Assembly (NCBI GenBank): GCA_902805975.1 | Contig: CADCUT010000052.1 | Location: forward strand, 1 to 46,005 | Source: an uncultured Rubrobacteraceae bacterium | GTDB taxonomy: Bacteria > Actinomycetota > Rubrobacteria > Rubrobacterales > Rubrobacteraceae | Length of the DNA stretch: 46,005 nucleotides | Direction of reading: 5' to 3' | In this document: positions 7,466-17,233 of the stretch, in pieces | Numbering within the stretch: the first letter of the stretch is position 1 | How the letters are laid out: the number at the start of each line of letters is the position of its first letter | Translations under genes and position numbers: made by a program | Notes under the pieces: model-generated | Databases searched by the model: none | The model's input: the letters and a program-made list of their open reading frames with translations, nothing else | Told to the model about the DNA's origin: nothing

Positions 7466-8245
7466 TCAAGGGTGCAAGAGGGTGATGGCGTGGGCTATGG
7501 CCTCTTTGTTCGCCGCTTCGGGGTCCAGGCCGCGGGCTGTGAGGAGGCGGGCGCGGGCCGCGGCGTGGCCGGCGTCGGCGTCCCTGGCGCTCGGAGGAAG
7601 GGCATCTGCCAGCACTCCGTAGTCGGGTTCGGGGTGCGGGTTTAGTCTGCGGCTGGTTCTGAGGAAGTCGGCGCAGAGGGTTACGTGGCGGTCTATGTGC
7701 TCGGGTTTGAGGCGCGGCCCTTGCGCGGCGAGGCGGTCGGCAAGGCTCAGGACCGCGAGCTCTTCGCCGAAGGGGCCGGCGGCGCGGGCGAGCCGCTCCG
7801 GTGGGTGGTCGGTGCGCCCGTTCTGCATAAAGCCGATCTTGAGGTGCAGGGCGGTGAGGGTCGCGGCGAGGTCCGCGTGGGCGGCCGGGACGTCGAGGCG
7901 GCGGCAGATCCGGCGCGCGAGGGCAGCACCCAACGAGTCGTGGGCCACGAAGAGGACCCTGCCTTCGAGCTCCCCACGGGTGACGGGCTTGGCGACGTCG
8001 TGGAGCAGGGCGGCGAGGCGCAGGCCGTCCACGCGGTGCGCGGGGACGCGGGCGCCGAGGCGGTCCTTCTCGAGCTCCTCCTCCACGCGCCGGACCACCT
8101 CGAGGACGTGGTCAAGGGTGTCGAGGTGATGGTACGGGCTGCCTTCGAGGCCGCGGGCAAGCGTGAGCTCCGGCACCGCTTCCAGAAAGACGGCCGGGTC
8201 TACGGGTGGTTCGAGGGCGGCGAAGAGCGCCTTGTGATGGGGCAC
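7466..8245 (-). CDS. HD-domain metal-dependent phosphohydrolase
   Basis: This 259-residue protein carries the HD-superfamily pattern in order: HHLDTLDHVLEVV near residue 39, LLHDVAKP near residue 80, FVAHDSLGA near residue 100 and a late aspartate in LSLADRLA. The layout resembles the HD module of bacterial CCA-adding and related enzymes, but no nucleotidyltransferase domain is present. The substrate is unknown; cyclic or free nucleotides are usual for the superfamily. GTG starts 3 bases after the preceding membrane-protein gene, so it should be co-transcribed with the acpS-to-alr run. Confidence 0.85.
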   Translation of the reverse strand: MPHHKALFAALEPPVDPAVFLEAVPELTLARGLEGSPYHHLDTLDHVLEVVRRVEEELEKDRLGARVPAHRVDGLRLAALLHDVAKPVTRGELEGRVLFVAHDSLGAALARRICRRLDVPAAHADLAATLTALHLKIGFMQNGRTDHPPERLARAAGPFGEELAVLSLADRLAAQGPRLKPEHIDRHVTLCADFLRTSRRLNPHPEPDYGVLADALPPSARDADAGHAAARARLLTARGLDPEAANKEAIAHAITLLHP

Positions 8246-8248
8246 GGG

Positions 8249-8593
8249 CTACCGCTTGCGGCGGGTCTTCTTGCGGCTCGTGTTGGGGTTCGGGCGGCCC
8301 TTGAAGGCGCTCGGGGTCTCGGGGTCGCCTTCCGGGCGGGCTGGCTTGCCCGACTCCTTCATCTTTGCCTGCTCGATGCGGCGGTTCTTGTTGCGCTCGA
8401 CAAAAGCGTAGACGAGCGTGAAGACGAAGAAGAAGATCACCGCGTTTATCAGGAGGCTCGTGATCTGGGCGCTGTCCCCGATGCCGAAGGTCTGCGGGAA
8501 GGCCACGCCGAGGACGTAGAACAGGCCGATGTAGATACCGATAACGATGGCCGACCGGCGGGCGGCGGACCTCCAATTAAGACCCTCGAACAT
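8249..8593 (-). CDS. Small membrane protein with Lys/Arg-rich tail
   Basis: This 114-residue protein has two predicted membrane helices (about residues 13-33 and 44-66). A highly charged tail ends in KKTRRKR. No family is recognised. The ATG overlaps the end of alr by 17 bases and is preceded by GAGAGGAG, so it is translated from the same mRNA as alr. The basic tail suggests a cytoplasmic end that could touch nucleic acid or acidic phospholipids; this is inference. Confidence 0.8.
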   Translation of the reverse strand: MFEGLNWRSAARRSAIVIGIYIGLFYVLGVAFPQTFGIGDSAQITSLLINAVIFFFVFTLVYAFVERNKNRRIEQAKMKESGKPARPEGDPETPSAFKGRPNPNTSRKKTRRKR

Positions 8594-9677
8594 CCGTGTA
8601 ACTCCTCTCGACGCGCCGGGGATTTACCCCGGTTGTGATCTCGTAGTTTATCGTGCCGGCAAGGCGTCCGAGCTCCTCAGCGGAAACCTTCTCGTCCCCC
8701 TGCTCCCCGACCAGCACGACCTCGTCCCCTACCCCAACCCCACCGTCCACCCCGAACACGCAGGCGTCCATCGTAACCCGCCCGAGAAGCGGCCGACGGG
8801 CACCCCGGATCAGGGCCTGTCCTCTACCCGATAGGGACCTCCGGTACCCCTCCGCGTAACCCACGGGCACGGTGGCCGCGAACGTCGGCACCCCGGCCCT
8901 GTAGGTCAGCCCGTAGGACACGCCTTCGCCGGGCAGCAGCCGCCGGATGCCAGCGACGTAGCTCTTGAGCGTCATGGCCGGCCGCAGCCCCTCCCCGGCC
9001 GGGTCCCCCCCGTCTCCTCCCGGGTGAAGGCCGTAGAGCGCTATTCCGGGCCTGACGAGGTCGTAGCGGGACTCTGGGTGCCACAGGAGGGCGGCGGAGT
9101 TCGCGGCGTGAACGGTGGTCAGCCCGCCAAGGGGTTGGTCCGCGAGCACGGCGTCGAAGCGCTCCATCTGGCGGCGGGTCTCGGAGGCGTCGGAGTCGGC
9201 GGAGGAGAAGTGTGTGTAGACGCCCGCGAGCCCGTCGCCGAGGATCCTGCGCGCCTCCCCCACCTCCGAGGGCTCGACGCCCCAGCGGTTCATGCCCGTG
9301 TTCACCTTTAGATGGGCCGCGAGCCCCTGCACGCCGGCGATTCGCTTCGCGCTCTCGACGGAGTGGGCCGTCACCGCCAGGCGGTGCTGACGGGCGGCGG
9401 ACAGCTCTTCCGGCGAAAGGTCAGTGAAGACCAGGATCGGGGCGCCTATGCCGGCCCCGCGAAGTTCGGCACCCTCTTCGGCGGTAACGACCGCTAGAGA
9501 GTCGGCGCCAGAGTCGAGGGCCGCGCGGGCCACGGGGACGGCGCCGTGGCCGTAGGCGTCGGCCTTGACGACGGCCATGATGGGGACGCCCGCGCGGCGC
9601 TTCAGCACGCTGACGTTGTGGCGGACGGCGGCGAGGTCGACCTCGGCCCAGGTACGGGAGGGCGGGCTGCCGTCCAA
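8577..9677 (-). CDS. alr: Alanine racemase
   Basis: This PLP enzyme makes D-alanine for peptidoglycan from L-alanine. The 366-residue product has the PLP lysine in AVVKADAYGHG (Lys38). The second catalytic base lies in VSYGLTYRAG, followed by VPVGYAEGY and MDACVF. The length and domain order (TIM barrel, then beta domain) are normal. The start is TTG with only a weak GAGAG upstream, 8 bases after the CBS-domain gene. Confidence 0.96.
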   Translation of the reverse strand: MDGSPPSRTWAEVDLAAVRHNVSVLKRRAGVPIMAVVKADAYGHGAVPVARAALDSGADSLAVVTAEEGAELRGAGIGAPILVFTDLSPEELSAARQHRLAVTAHSVESAKRIAGVQGLAAHLKVNTGMNRWGVEPSEVGEARRILGDGLAGVYTHFSSADSDASETRRQMERFDAVLADQPLGGLTTVHAANSAALLWHPESRYDLVRPGIALYGLHPGGDGGDPAGEGLRPAMTLKSYVAGIRRLLPGEGVSYGLTYRAGVPTFAATVPVGYAEGYRRSLSGRGQALIRGARRPLLGRVTMDACVFGVDGGVGVGDEVVLVGEQGDEKVSAEELGRLAGTINYEITTGVNPRRVERSYTDVRGS

Positions 9678-9685
9678 CGCGCTCT

Positions 9686-10165
9686 CTACCGGCGGGGGTT
9701 GAGGACGTGGAGGGTGAGGATGTCCATGCGGGTTACGACGCCGCGGAGGACGCCGTCCTCGGTGACGGGCAGGATCTTGATCCTGTTCTCGGCCATGATG
9801 GTCGCGGCCTCGGCCAGGGTGGCGCCGGGGGGGATCGTCTTCACGTCCCGCGTCATCACCTGGTCAACCGTCACGCCGGCGCTCTTCAAAGCCTCCTGGC
9901 GATACTCGTTCCAGTCGCCTAAAGGGATCACACCCCCCAGGATGTCCAGGAAACCGGGCGACCGGATGTCCGCGTCGCGGAAGATGAGGTCTCCCTCCGT
10001 GACGATGCCGACGAGCCTGTCGCCCTCGACGACCGGCACGCCGGAGATGCCGGACTCGGCGAAAGCCTTGATCGCGCCCTCCACCGTCTCCCCGGGCCCT
10101 AGAGTGGGCCACTCCTCGTGCGCGATGTCCGATACCTTGAGCTCTCTTATGTCCTGCTGCTCCAC
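9686..10165 (-). CDS. Tandem CBS-domain protein
   Basis: This 159-residue protein is two CBS motifs. The first is at residues 8-65 (SGVPVVEGDRLVGIVTEGDLIFR) and the second at 98-155 (IKILPVTEDGVLRGVVTRMDILTLHV). A CBS pair binds adenosine nucleotides and usually serves as an energy-sensing module. No catalytic domain is attached, so it probably acts on a partner. GTG start with a G-rich stretch (GGGGGGACAGGGG) directly before it. It lies between ymdB and alr in a same-strand cluster. Confidence 0.9.
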   Translation of the reverse strand: MEQQDIRELKVSDIAHEEWPTLGPGETVEGAIKAFAESGISGVPVVEGDRLVGIVTEGDLIFRDADIRSPGFLDILGGVIPLGDWNEYRQEALKSAGVTVDQVMTRDVKTIPPGATLAEAATIMAENRIKILPVTEDGVLRGVVTRMDILTLHVLNPRR

Positions 10166-10204
10166 CCCTGTCCCCCCGTATCGCGTTGCCAGACGGTCAC
10201 CATT

Positions 10205-11013
10205 CTAAACGGCTTCGAACCCCTCCGGACGCCACTCCCGGCGCACGGGCTCGATGGACGTCGCCTCCCCCCTCCCAAGGTCGAACTCGACGAGCGCGGC
10301 GTTCAGGGCCACGAGCCCGCGGGTCTCTACGTGTACGCCCCGCCGCCCGTTTGGGACGAACAGGCCGAGAAAGTCGTCGCGGTCAAAGCCTATGACGCTC
10401 TCCCGGCAGCCGGTCATGCCGACGTCGGAGGCGTAGGCGGTGCCGCCGGGCAGGACCTCGGCGTCAGCCGTCGCGACGTGGGTGTGGGTACCCAGCACGG
10501 CCTGGGCCCTCCCCGCCAGGTAGTACCCCAGGGCCTGCTTCTCCCCCGTCGCCTCGGCGTGCGAGTCGACCAGCACGAGGTCGGCCACGCCGCCGAGCTC
10601 GTCCAGTGCCCGGTCCGCCGCCTCGAACGCCGAGGTCTTTGTTCTGTCTATGAACACCCTGCCAAGCACGTTCGCGACCCCGACCGTCACGCCGTCCACC
10701 CCGAACGTGCCCCAGCCCCGGCCCGGGTGGCGGCCGTCGAAGTTGGCCGGTCGTATCACCCTCTCTTCCCCGTCTAGAAAACCCCCGTGGCCCTCGGCGT
10801 CGAAGGAGTGGTTGCCCAGGGTGAGAAAGTCCGCGACCTCCAGCAGGGCGGCGCCGCTCTCCGGGGTGATGCCGCGTCCGGTGGGGGCCGAGTTCTCGCC
10901 GTTGGCGACGACGGCGTCGAGGCCCAGTTCCTCGCGCAGCTTCGGCACGAGGTCCAGTACGGCGGAGACGCCCGAGGGGCCGACGACGTCCCCGACAAAG
11001 AGCAGGCGGAAGG

Positions 11014-11017
<4 letters not shown>
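10205..11017 (-). CDS. ymdB: YmdB-type metallophosphoesterase
   Basis: This 270-residue calcineurin-like phosphoesterase belongs to the YmdB family, shown in Bacillus to hydrolyse 2',3'-cyclic and 3',5'-cyclic nucleotides. Metal-binding motifs are visible: LFVGDVVG at the N-terminus, NGEN near residue 38, LGNHSFD near residue 66 and LGTHTHVATAD near residue 173. The TTG start at 11017 overlaps the stop of nnr (TTGA), giving tight coupling. Reading further upstream in this frame only yields a shadow of nnr. Confidence 0.93.
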
Positions 11018-12515
<1,498 letters not shown>

Positions 12516-12519
<4 letters not shown>

Positions 12520-12908
12520 TGCTCCTTGCGCACGACGCAGACGGCGACGGCGGAGAGCTCGGAGTGGGTTATCGAGAGGTGGAGGTCTTCCTCGCGGATG
12601 CCGACCATGTCGGCGAAGCGTTGGATCTTGCGCCCCGTTATGCGGACCGTCGGGGCCTGGCGCGGCTTGCGCACGACCTCGACGCCGTTCCACTGGATCA
12701 GACCGCACCCCAAGGCCTTTGTGACGGCCTCCTTGGCGGCCCAGCGGCCGGCGTAGTGCCGGTCGAAGAAGCGGAACTTCTCGCAGTAGGCGATCTCATC
12801 GGGCGTGAAGAGGCGCTGGCGAATCCTTGGCGTGCGTTCGAGGGCGAACCTCATTCGCTCGACGTCGACCACGTCCACCCCGACACCCGGAACCACGAAT
12901 CCATCCAT
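12516..12908 (-). CDS. acpS: Holo-acyl-carrier-protein synthase
   Basis: AcpS transfers 4'-phosphopantetheine from CoA to acyl carrier protein. The 130-residue product shows GVDVVDVERM near residue 9 and RWAAKEAVTKALG near residue 55, the two metal/CoA-binding blocks of the AcpS fold. HLSITHSELSAVAVCVV forms the C-terminal strand. The start ATG is predicted to be leaderless, 7 bases after TAACAT. It heads the reverse-strand cluster acpS-nnr-ymdB-CBS-alr-membrane protein-HD protein. Confidence 0.95.
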
Positions 12909-12961
12909 AATCCCTATGTTACGCCAGATCCGCCGCCGGTAAAAGGACTATAGTATGAATG
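12909..12961. promoter_or_regulatory. Compact divergent promoter for acpS and the lipid-kinase gene
   Basis: On the reverse strand TAACAT (12921-12916) is followed by 7 bases and the acpS ATG. On the forward strand TATAGT (12949-12954) is followed by 7 bases and ATG at 12962. Both transcripts would be leaderless and their -10 boxes are under 30 bases apart, so the two -35 regions must overlap. No clear -35 hexamers are visible. Confidence 0.55.
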
Positions 12962-13840
12962 ATGAGAGCCACCTCTGACGCGGTCATTATCGGGAACCCG
13001 CACTCGGGGCGCGCCGGCGACCGGGACTTCCTGGAACGCCACGCCGAAGCCCTGCGCTCGGGCGGCCTCTCCACCGAGGTCCTGAACACCGAGTACCCGA
13101 ACCACGCGACGGAGCTCGCGGCGGGGGCCGGGGAGCGCCTCGTCGTGGCGGCTGGCGGCGACGGCACGGTCAACGAGGTCATAAACGGCCTCTCCCCGGA
13201 GGCGACGCTCGGCATCCTCCCTTTGGGGACGGCGAACGTGCTGGCCCGGGAGCTCGGGCTGCCGCTGGACGTGGAGGGGGCTTGCCGGCGCATCATGGAC
13301 GGCGGCGAGACGCGGGTCGACCTCGGGGTCGCCACGGACGAGGCGGGCAACGAGCGGCGCTTCGCCTGCATGGCCGGCGTTGGCTTTGACGCGAAGGTCG
13401 TCGGCGAGGTGACGCCGCGCCAGAAGCGCTATCTGAGGGGTCTCGCCTTCCAGGTGACGGCCTTTCGGGTCCTCTTCGGCAACAGGTTCCCGCCGGTCAG
13501 GATCTCCGCCGGCGACGACGTCCACACGGTGAGGTTCGCCATCGTCGCCAACGGCCACTACTACGGCGGGGACTACAGGGTGACGGGGCCCGGCCTCCTC
13601 ACCAGCGGGAAACTGGAGACCGTCCTCGTCGAGCGCGTGGGCGAGCTTCTCAGGCCCGACGTCTTCTGGGGCATCATCTTCCGCAGGCCCCTCAACCGCG
13701 CGATGGAGTCATTCAAGGCCAATGAGGTCCACGCCGACTCCGCGGGCGACCACGTCCCCGTCCAGATCGACGGCGAACTCTGGGGAGAGCTGCCGATGAC
13801 CTTCCACGTCGAACCGTCAGCCCTCAAGGTGATCTGCTGA
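12962..13840 (+). CDS. Diacylglycerol kinase-like lipid kinase (YegS/BmrU family)
   Basis: This 292-residue product has the DAGK catalytic-domain signature GGDGTVNEVINGL near residue 62 and LPLGTANVLARELGLP near residue 84. AGVGFDAKVV and a C-terminal IDGELWGELP complete the family pattern. These enzymes phosphorylate diacylglycerol or related lipids at the membrane. ATG codons at 12959 and 12962 are adjacent; 12962 fits the 7-base spacing from TATAGT. It converges on the LysE-family gene, 35 bases apart. Confidence 0.92.
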   Translation: MRATSDAVIIGNPHSGRAGDRDFLERHAEALRSGGLSTEVLNTEYPNHATELAAGAGERLVVAAGGDGTVNEVINGLSPEATLGILPLGTANVLARELGLPLDVEGACRRIMDGGETRVDLGVATDEAGNERRFACMAGVGFDAKVVGEVTPRQKRYLRGLAFQVTAFRVLFGNRFPPVRISAGDDVHTVRFAIVANGHYYGGDYRVTGPGLLTSGKLETVLVERVGELLRPDVFWGIIFRRPLNRAMESFKANEVHADSAGDHVPVQIDGELWGELPMTFHVEPSALKVIC

Positions 13841-13875
13841 GCTAGAGGTGTCGGATCTGGAACCTCCGGGTCCGG

Positions 13876-14490
13876 CTAGTGGCGGGTCTGAAGGGCCAGG
13901 CGGAAGCCGAGGCCGATAAGGACGCCGCCGGTAAGCCAGCGCAGGGCGTTCGCGTAGGTCGGGTTGGACGAGATCCGGCCGCCCACAGCACCCGATAAGC
14001 AGGCCAGGACGCAGAGGAAGATCAGGCCGAGCAGGGTGAAGGTCAGGCCCAGCACCAGCAACTGGGGTCCTACACCGCCGGCGCCCGAACGCACGAACTG
14101 CGGCAGGAACGCCAGGAAGAACAATGCCACCTTGGGGTTGAGGACGTTCGTGGCGAAGGCCTGAAAGAGGACGTTTCTGAGGACCGGGGCCGAGTCGTCG
14201 CCGGCGGGTATCGTGAAGCCCTCCCTACTGAGCAGGGCCCTGACGCCGAGGTAGATCAGGTACGCCGCCCCGACGTACTTGACCACCGAGAAGGCCACCG
14301 CCGACTGCGCCACAAGCGCCGAGAGACCGACGGCGGCGAAGACCGAGTGAACCACGAGCCCCAGGCTGGCCCCGGCCGCCGACACCAGGGCGGCGCCGCG
14401 ACCCTGGGCCACGCCGCGGGTAAGGACGAGGATGTTGTCGGGCCCCGGCGACACGATCAGGGCCAGCGAGGCGATGAGGAAGAGGACCAC
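13876..14490 (-). CDS. LysE/RhtB-family amino-acid exporter
   Basis: This 204-residue integral membrane protein has five to six helices. The family hallmark is at the N-terminus (SPGPDNILVLTRGVAQGRGAA near residue 14) and NVLNPKVALFFLAFLPQF near residue 115. Members export amino acids such as lysine, threonine or homoserine lactones; the substrate cannot be told from sequence. GTG start at 14490 with only a weak GGGCGG upstream. Confidence 0.93.
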   Translation of the reverse strand: MVLFLIASLALIVSPGPDNILVLTRGVAQGRGAALVSAAGASLGLVVHSVFAAVGLSALVAQSAVAFSVVKYVGAAYLIYLGVRALLSREGFTIPAGDDSAPVLRNVLFQAFATNVLNPKVALFFLAFLPQFVRSGAGGVGPQLLVLGLTFTLLGLIFLCVLACLSGAVGGRISSNPTYANALRWLTGGVLIGLGFRLALQTRH

Positions 14491-14625
14491 GTCTATCCGC
14501 CCGTCGTAGGGTTCTCTGGTCTAACGTAACTGTCGCCGACTCTAGCACGGAAGGCACCCGCGGGGCCATAAGGACAAAGCCTCTACCGGCCCTCCCCGGA
14601 GAGCCCACGACCCGCGTAGAACACG

Positions 14626-15441
14626 CTATGCTCCGGTCCACGTCCACCGAATCCCCGCAGAGAGAGGCGCGTCGCCGATGGCGAGCAGGCCGGCACCGAG
14701 CCCGACGGCGAGGAACACGGCCCCGAAGACGAGCAGGCCCGCGGCGATCAGGCCGAGGACGAGGGCGTCCCTCTTGTAACCCTTCTCGAGCTCCTCCTCG
14801 GAGCGGTGGCTGATCAGGAACCCTCCCCTCCCGCCCCCGTCGTCCAGCGGCCCGATCCGGCCGTCCTCCCTAACGACCCCGAGCACGTAGACGGGCGCGT
14901 CGATGGGCAGCACGCTCTCCACGTGCCGGTAGCCGATGGTGCGCTCGCCCTCGCCCATGTTGATGGTGACGCCGCCCACCGCGAAGCCTGCCTCTCCGCC
15001 CTCGCCCTCCTCGAACCGGTTCGTAACCTCCAGGGCGTCCACCTCGGCCCCCTCGCCGCTCACGCCAACGGTCCCCGAAGAGTCCTCCACAGAGAACGGG
15101 GCGAACCGCTCGCTCTCGGCCACGACCTGCGTGCGCCGCCTCGTCTCGAGGTCCCCGTCCGCGTCGCGTTCGGTCTCGCGGTACTCCCGGATCACCCGCG
15201 AGACGTAGTAGGCGCACTCCCTTCCTGCCATCTCGCTCGTCAGCGGCTCCTCGCACCGCAAGGTACCCTTCACCTCGACCGGAGTTCCTGCGGCGAGAGC
15301 CGCCACCCCAGCCGCCGTCGTGGTCTCGGTGTCGCGCATGAGCCCGGTCTTGCGTAGTCGCCCGCGCCTGAAGTAGACGAGCACCCCGGCGGCGACCCAC
15401 GTGAGGACGCCGAAGAGCGCGAAGATCAGGGTAAACATCAT
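14626..15441 (-). CDS. GIDE-domain membrane protein (MUL1-like without RING)
   Basis: The 271-residue protein has one helix at each end (about residues 3-25 and 225-255). Between them is a soluble domain with VEVKGTLRCEEPLTSEMAGRECAYY and a FSVEDSSGTVGV strand. This is the pattern of the GIDE/BAM domain of mitochondrial ubiquitin ligase MUL1, known also in bacteria and archaea. No RING finger is present, so ligase activity is not implied. The start at 15441 (ATGATG) has AGGAGG 8 bases upstream and overlaps the stop of the preceding small gene. Confidence 0.8.
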   Translation of the reverse strand: MMFTLIFALFGVLTWVAAGVLVYFRRGRLRKTGLMRDTETTTAAGVAALAAGTPVEVKGTLRCEEPLTSEMAGRECAYYVSRVIREYRETERDADGDLETRRRTQVVAESERFAPFSVEDSSGTVGVSGEGAEVDALEVTNRFEEGEGGEAGFAVGGVTINMGEGERTIGYRHVESVLPIDAPVYVLGVVREDGRIGPLDDGGGRGGFLISHRSEEELEKGYKRDALVLGLIAAGLLVFGAVFLAVGLGAGLLAIGDAPLSAGIRWTWTGA

Positions 15442-15716
15442 CGTCTGCACCTCCTGGTCTCGAAACTCAACGAACCTTGACGGTGGCTGGCTACGACCCG
15501 CCGCCGTCCCTCGGCCCGGACGCCGGCGACGTCTATCTTCCGCGGGCCGTCGGGTCCCGCCAGGTAGATGTCTCCGAAGCGCTCGAAGGCAAGGTCGCCG
15601 TTCTGGCCGGGGAAGGCCGCCTCCGCCGGCCGTCCAGGGGCTACCAGGAATGTCAGCAGGGCCACCAGTAGCGCCCCGGGCAACCCGGCCCGGTTCGATC
15701 TTATGGTTTCGTTCAT
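15438..15716 (-). CDS. Short secreted protein, likely a truncated TolB-like propeller
   Basis: This 92-residue reading frame has a clear signal peptide (residues 1-33, ending PAEAA). FPGQNGDLAFERFGDIYLAGPDG follows, the usual beginning of WD40/TolB-type secreted beta-propellers. Those proteins are normally 300 residues or more; here the homology ends after one blade strand and the rest is basic and unstructured. It has a good Shine-Dalgarno (AAAGGAGAG), and its stop overlaps the ATG of the GIDE gene. It may therefore survive as a leader peptide or coupling gene, or be a decaying remnant. Confidence 0.6.
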   Translation of the reverse strand: MNETIRSNRAGLPGALLVALLTFLVAPGRPAEAAFPGQNGDLAFERFGDIYLAGPDGPRKIDVAGVRAEGRRRVVASHRQGSLSFETRRCRR

Positions 15717-15745
15717 CCTCTCTCCTTTCGTGGGGCCGCCGGGCC

Positions 15746-16474
15746 TCAGTTGGCCGCCCTGAAGCTGATCCCGTTCAGCGAGAAGTCGCTGAAGGAGCCC
15801 CTGAGGGCGACGACCGCACCGTCGGGCCGGATCTGGACCTCACCAAAGGCGTGGTTGGAGGTGGTTGCGAAGGTCTGCCGCTCGCCCGGTCGGTAACCGG
15901 CGGGCAGCACGAAGATAACCGCATGCTCGCCGAGTTGGTTGTACTCCGCCCAGCACGAGGAGTTGTCCCGGACCTGTCCCTTGAGGTGGACGACCCCCGC
16001 CTGATCTTTGAAGTAGGCCGTACGCGCCCAGTCGTTGCCGAACCTGGCGATGTCCATCCAGTTGGGCCGCGGGGGACTGGCGGTGGCGCACTGGCCCGTC
16101 GAAGAGATGTAGAAGCCGGAGCCACCGTAATCTTCGTCCACGACCCGCCAGGCCTCAGCCGTTCGGGACGCGAAGTCCGAGGAGTCCTTGCCGTCCAGGC
16201 TGTCGGCGTTCAGGTTGTCCACCCTGGCCGGGGAGTTGACCGCGAGCGGCGGCTGGCCGGCGCCGACCTTTAGGCTCAACGCCGGTCCCGCGCCCCGCTT
16301 GACGAGCGCGCTCACAGCCTGGGATACGTTCTGTTTGCCGAGCAGGAAGGGCTTGCCGTCCGCTCCCAGGGCCATCGACGTCGCCCCGAAGACGCCCGCC
16401 AGCATCACAGTGAAGCCCAGGACGAGCGCCGTGCCTCTTACTAACCCAAGGGTTCTGCGCCAAACGTTTTTCAT
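15746..16474 (-). CDS. Secreted protein with NLNAD-LDG motif
   Basis: This 242-residue protein has a signal peptide or anchor (residues 1-37). A short segment VDNLNADSLDGKDSSDF near residue 85 follows, a motif seen repeatedly in surface proteins of Rubrobacter-like and other Gram-positive bacteria. The C-terminal 150 residues look like a beta-sandwich (VVHLKGQVRDNSS, IFVLPAGYRPGERQTFA, DFSLNGISFRA), reminiscent of phage-tail or surface adhesin modules. No enzyme motif is seen. The start is supported by CAGGAG upstream. Confidence 0.75.
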   Translation of the reverse strand: MKNVWRRTLGLVRGTALVLGFTVMLAGVFGATSMALGADGKPFLLGKQNVSQAVSALVKRGAGPALSLKVGAGQPPLAVNSPARVDNLNADSLDGKDSSDFASRTAEAWRVVDEDYGGSGFYISSTGQCATASPPRPNWMDIARFGNDWARTAYFKDQAGVVHLKGQVRDNSSCWAEYNQLGEHAVIFVLPAGYRPGERQTFATTSNHAFGEVQIRPDGAVVALRGSFSDFSLNGISFRAAN

Positions 16475-16495
16475 ATCGTTCTACTCCTGTTCGCT

Positions 16496-16538
16496 CCCGG
16501 CAGGGGCGCGGCTCCGGTCTGGGCGCGCCCCTGCCGGG
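16496..16538. terminator. Strong hairpin between envelope genes
   Basis: A perfect 15-base inverted repeat (CCCGGCAGGGGCGCG and its complement) with a 13-base loop lies between the end of the six-helix membrane gene and the start of the secreted NLNAD-LDG gene. It probably terminates the cupin-membrane operon. No U-tract follows in either direction. Confidence 0.6.
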
Positions 16539-16544
16539 TGGTCT

Positions 16545-16572
16545 TGTTTGGATCTGTCTGTTTGGATCTGTC
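16545..16572. repeat. 14-base perfect tandem repeat
   Basis: TGTTTGGATCTGTC occurs twice head to tail, ending exactly at the stop codon of the membrane-protein gene. It looks like a recent slippage duplication in the 3' untranslated region. Confidence 0.85.
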
Positions 16573-17232
16573 CTACGCCGCCGGGTTCGTCGGCCGGATG
16601 GTTTCCTCTGCGATGGAGATGGCCGCCCCGGAGGGCCCTCGCTCGGCCCGGAGGCCGAAACCGAGGACGGCCCAGCCGAGGCCCGTGGCGACCACGGCCG
16701 CCATGATCGGGACGATTTCCTGCTGGAAACCCAACATGAACAGCGCGAAGAGCGCCACCGGCCCCGCCGCGGCGAGCAACGCGCCCATCTTCGGGAGCGA
16801 GCCCTTGCGGAGGAGGTCGACGCCGAAGATCGCCGAGCCCAGCGTGTACAGAAGTTGCGCCAGCGGGTGCGTCACGATGTCCAGGACCCCGAGCGTCGCC
16901 TCGTCGCCGACGGCCAGGCCGACGACGATGATGGTCAGGCCGCCTATCACCGAGAGCCCGAAGCCAGCAAGCGTCAGGAAGAAGCCGGCCTTGCCGATCC
17001 TGCCGACCTTCCCGGCCTGAGAGCGGTAGACCCCGAGCGCCCCGACGAACAGCAGCGCGAACGTCGCGACGTCGATAATGTGGATAAAGGCGTGCTCCCC
17101 GAAAAACGTGCCTTTGGCCTCATCGGCGAAGGCGAAGTAGATCAGGTACACAGCCACGAACGCGAGTACGTACATGACGCCGCCCAGAATCGACGCCGGC
17201 CCCCCGTAGCGCATCACTCTCTCACTGGTCAT
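16573..17232 (-). CDS. Six-helix membrane protein, family not recognised
   Basis: This 219-residue protein has about six hydrophobic segments, for example [59 protein letters not shown] and [12 protein letters not shown]. No catalytic motif is visible. It begins one base after the stop of the cupin gene, with an AGGAG sequence upstream, so the two are translationally coupled. The pair is divergent from the first STAND regulator, which may control it. Confidence 0.8.
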   Translation of the reverse strand: MTSERVMRYGGPASILGGVMYVLAFVAVYLIYFAFADEAKGTFFGEHAFIHIIDVATFALLFVGALGVYRSQAGKVGRIGKAGFFLTLAGFGLSVIGGLTIIVVGLAVGDEATLGVLDIVTHPLAQLLYTLGSAIFGVDLLRKGSLPKMGALLAAAGPVALFALFMLGFQQEIVPIMAAVVATGLGWAVLGFGLRAERGPSGAAISIAEETIRPTNPAA

Positions 17233-17233
17233 C

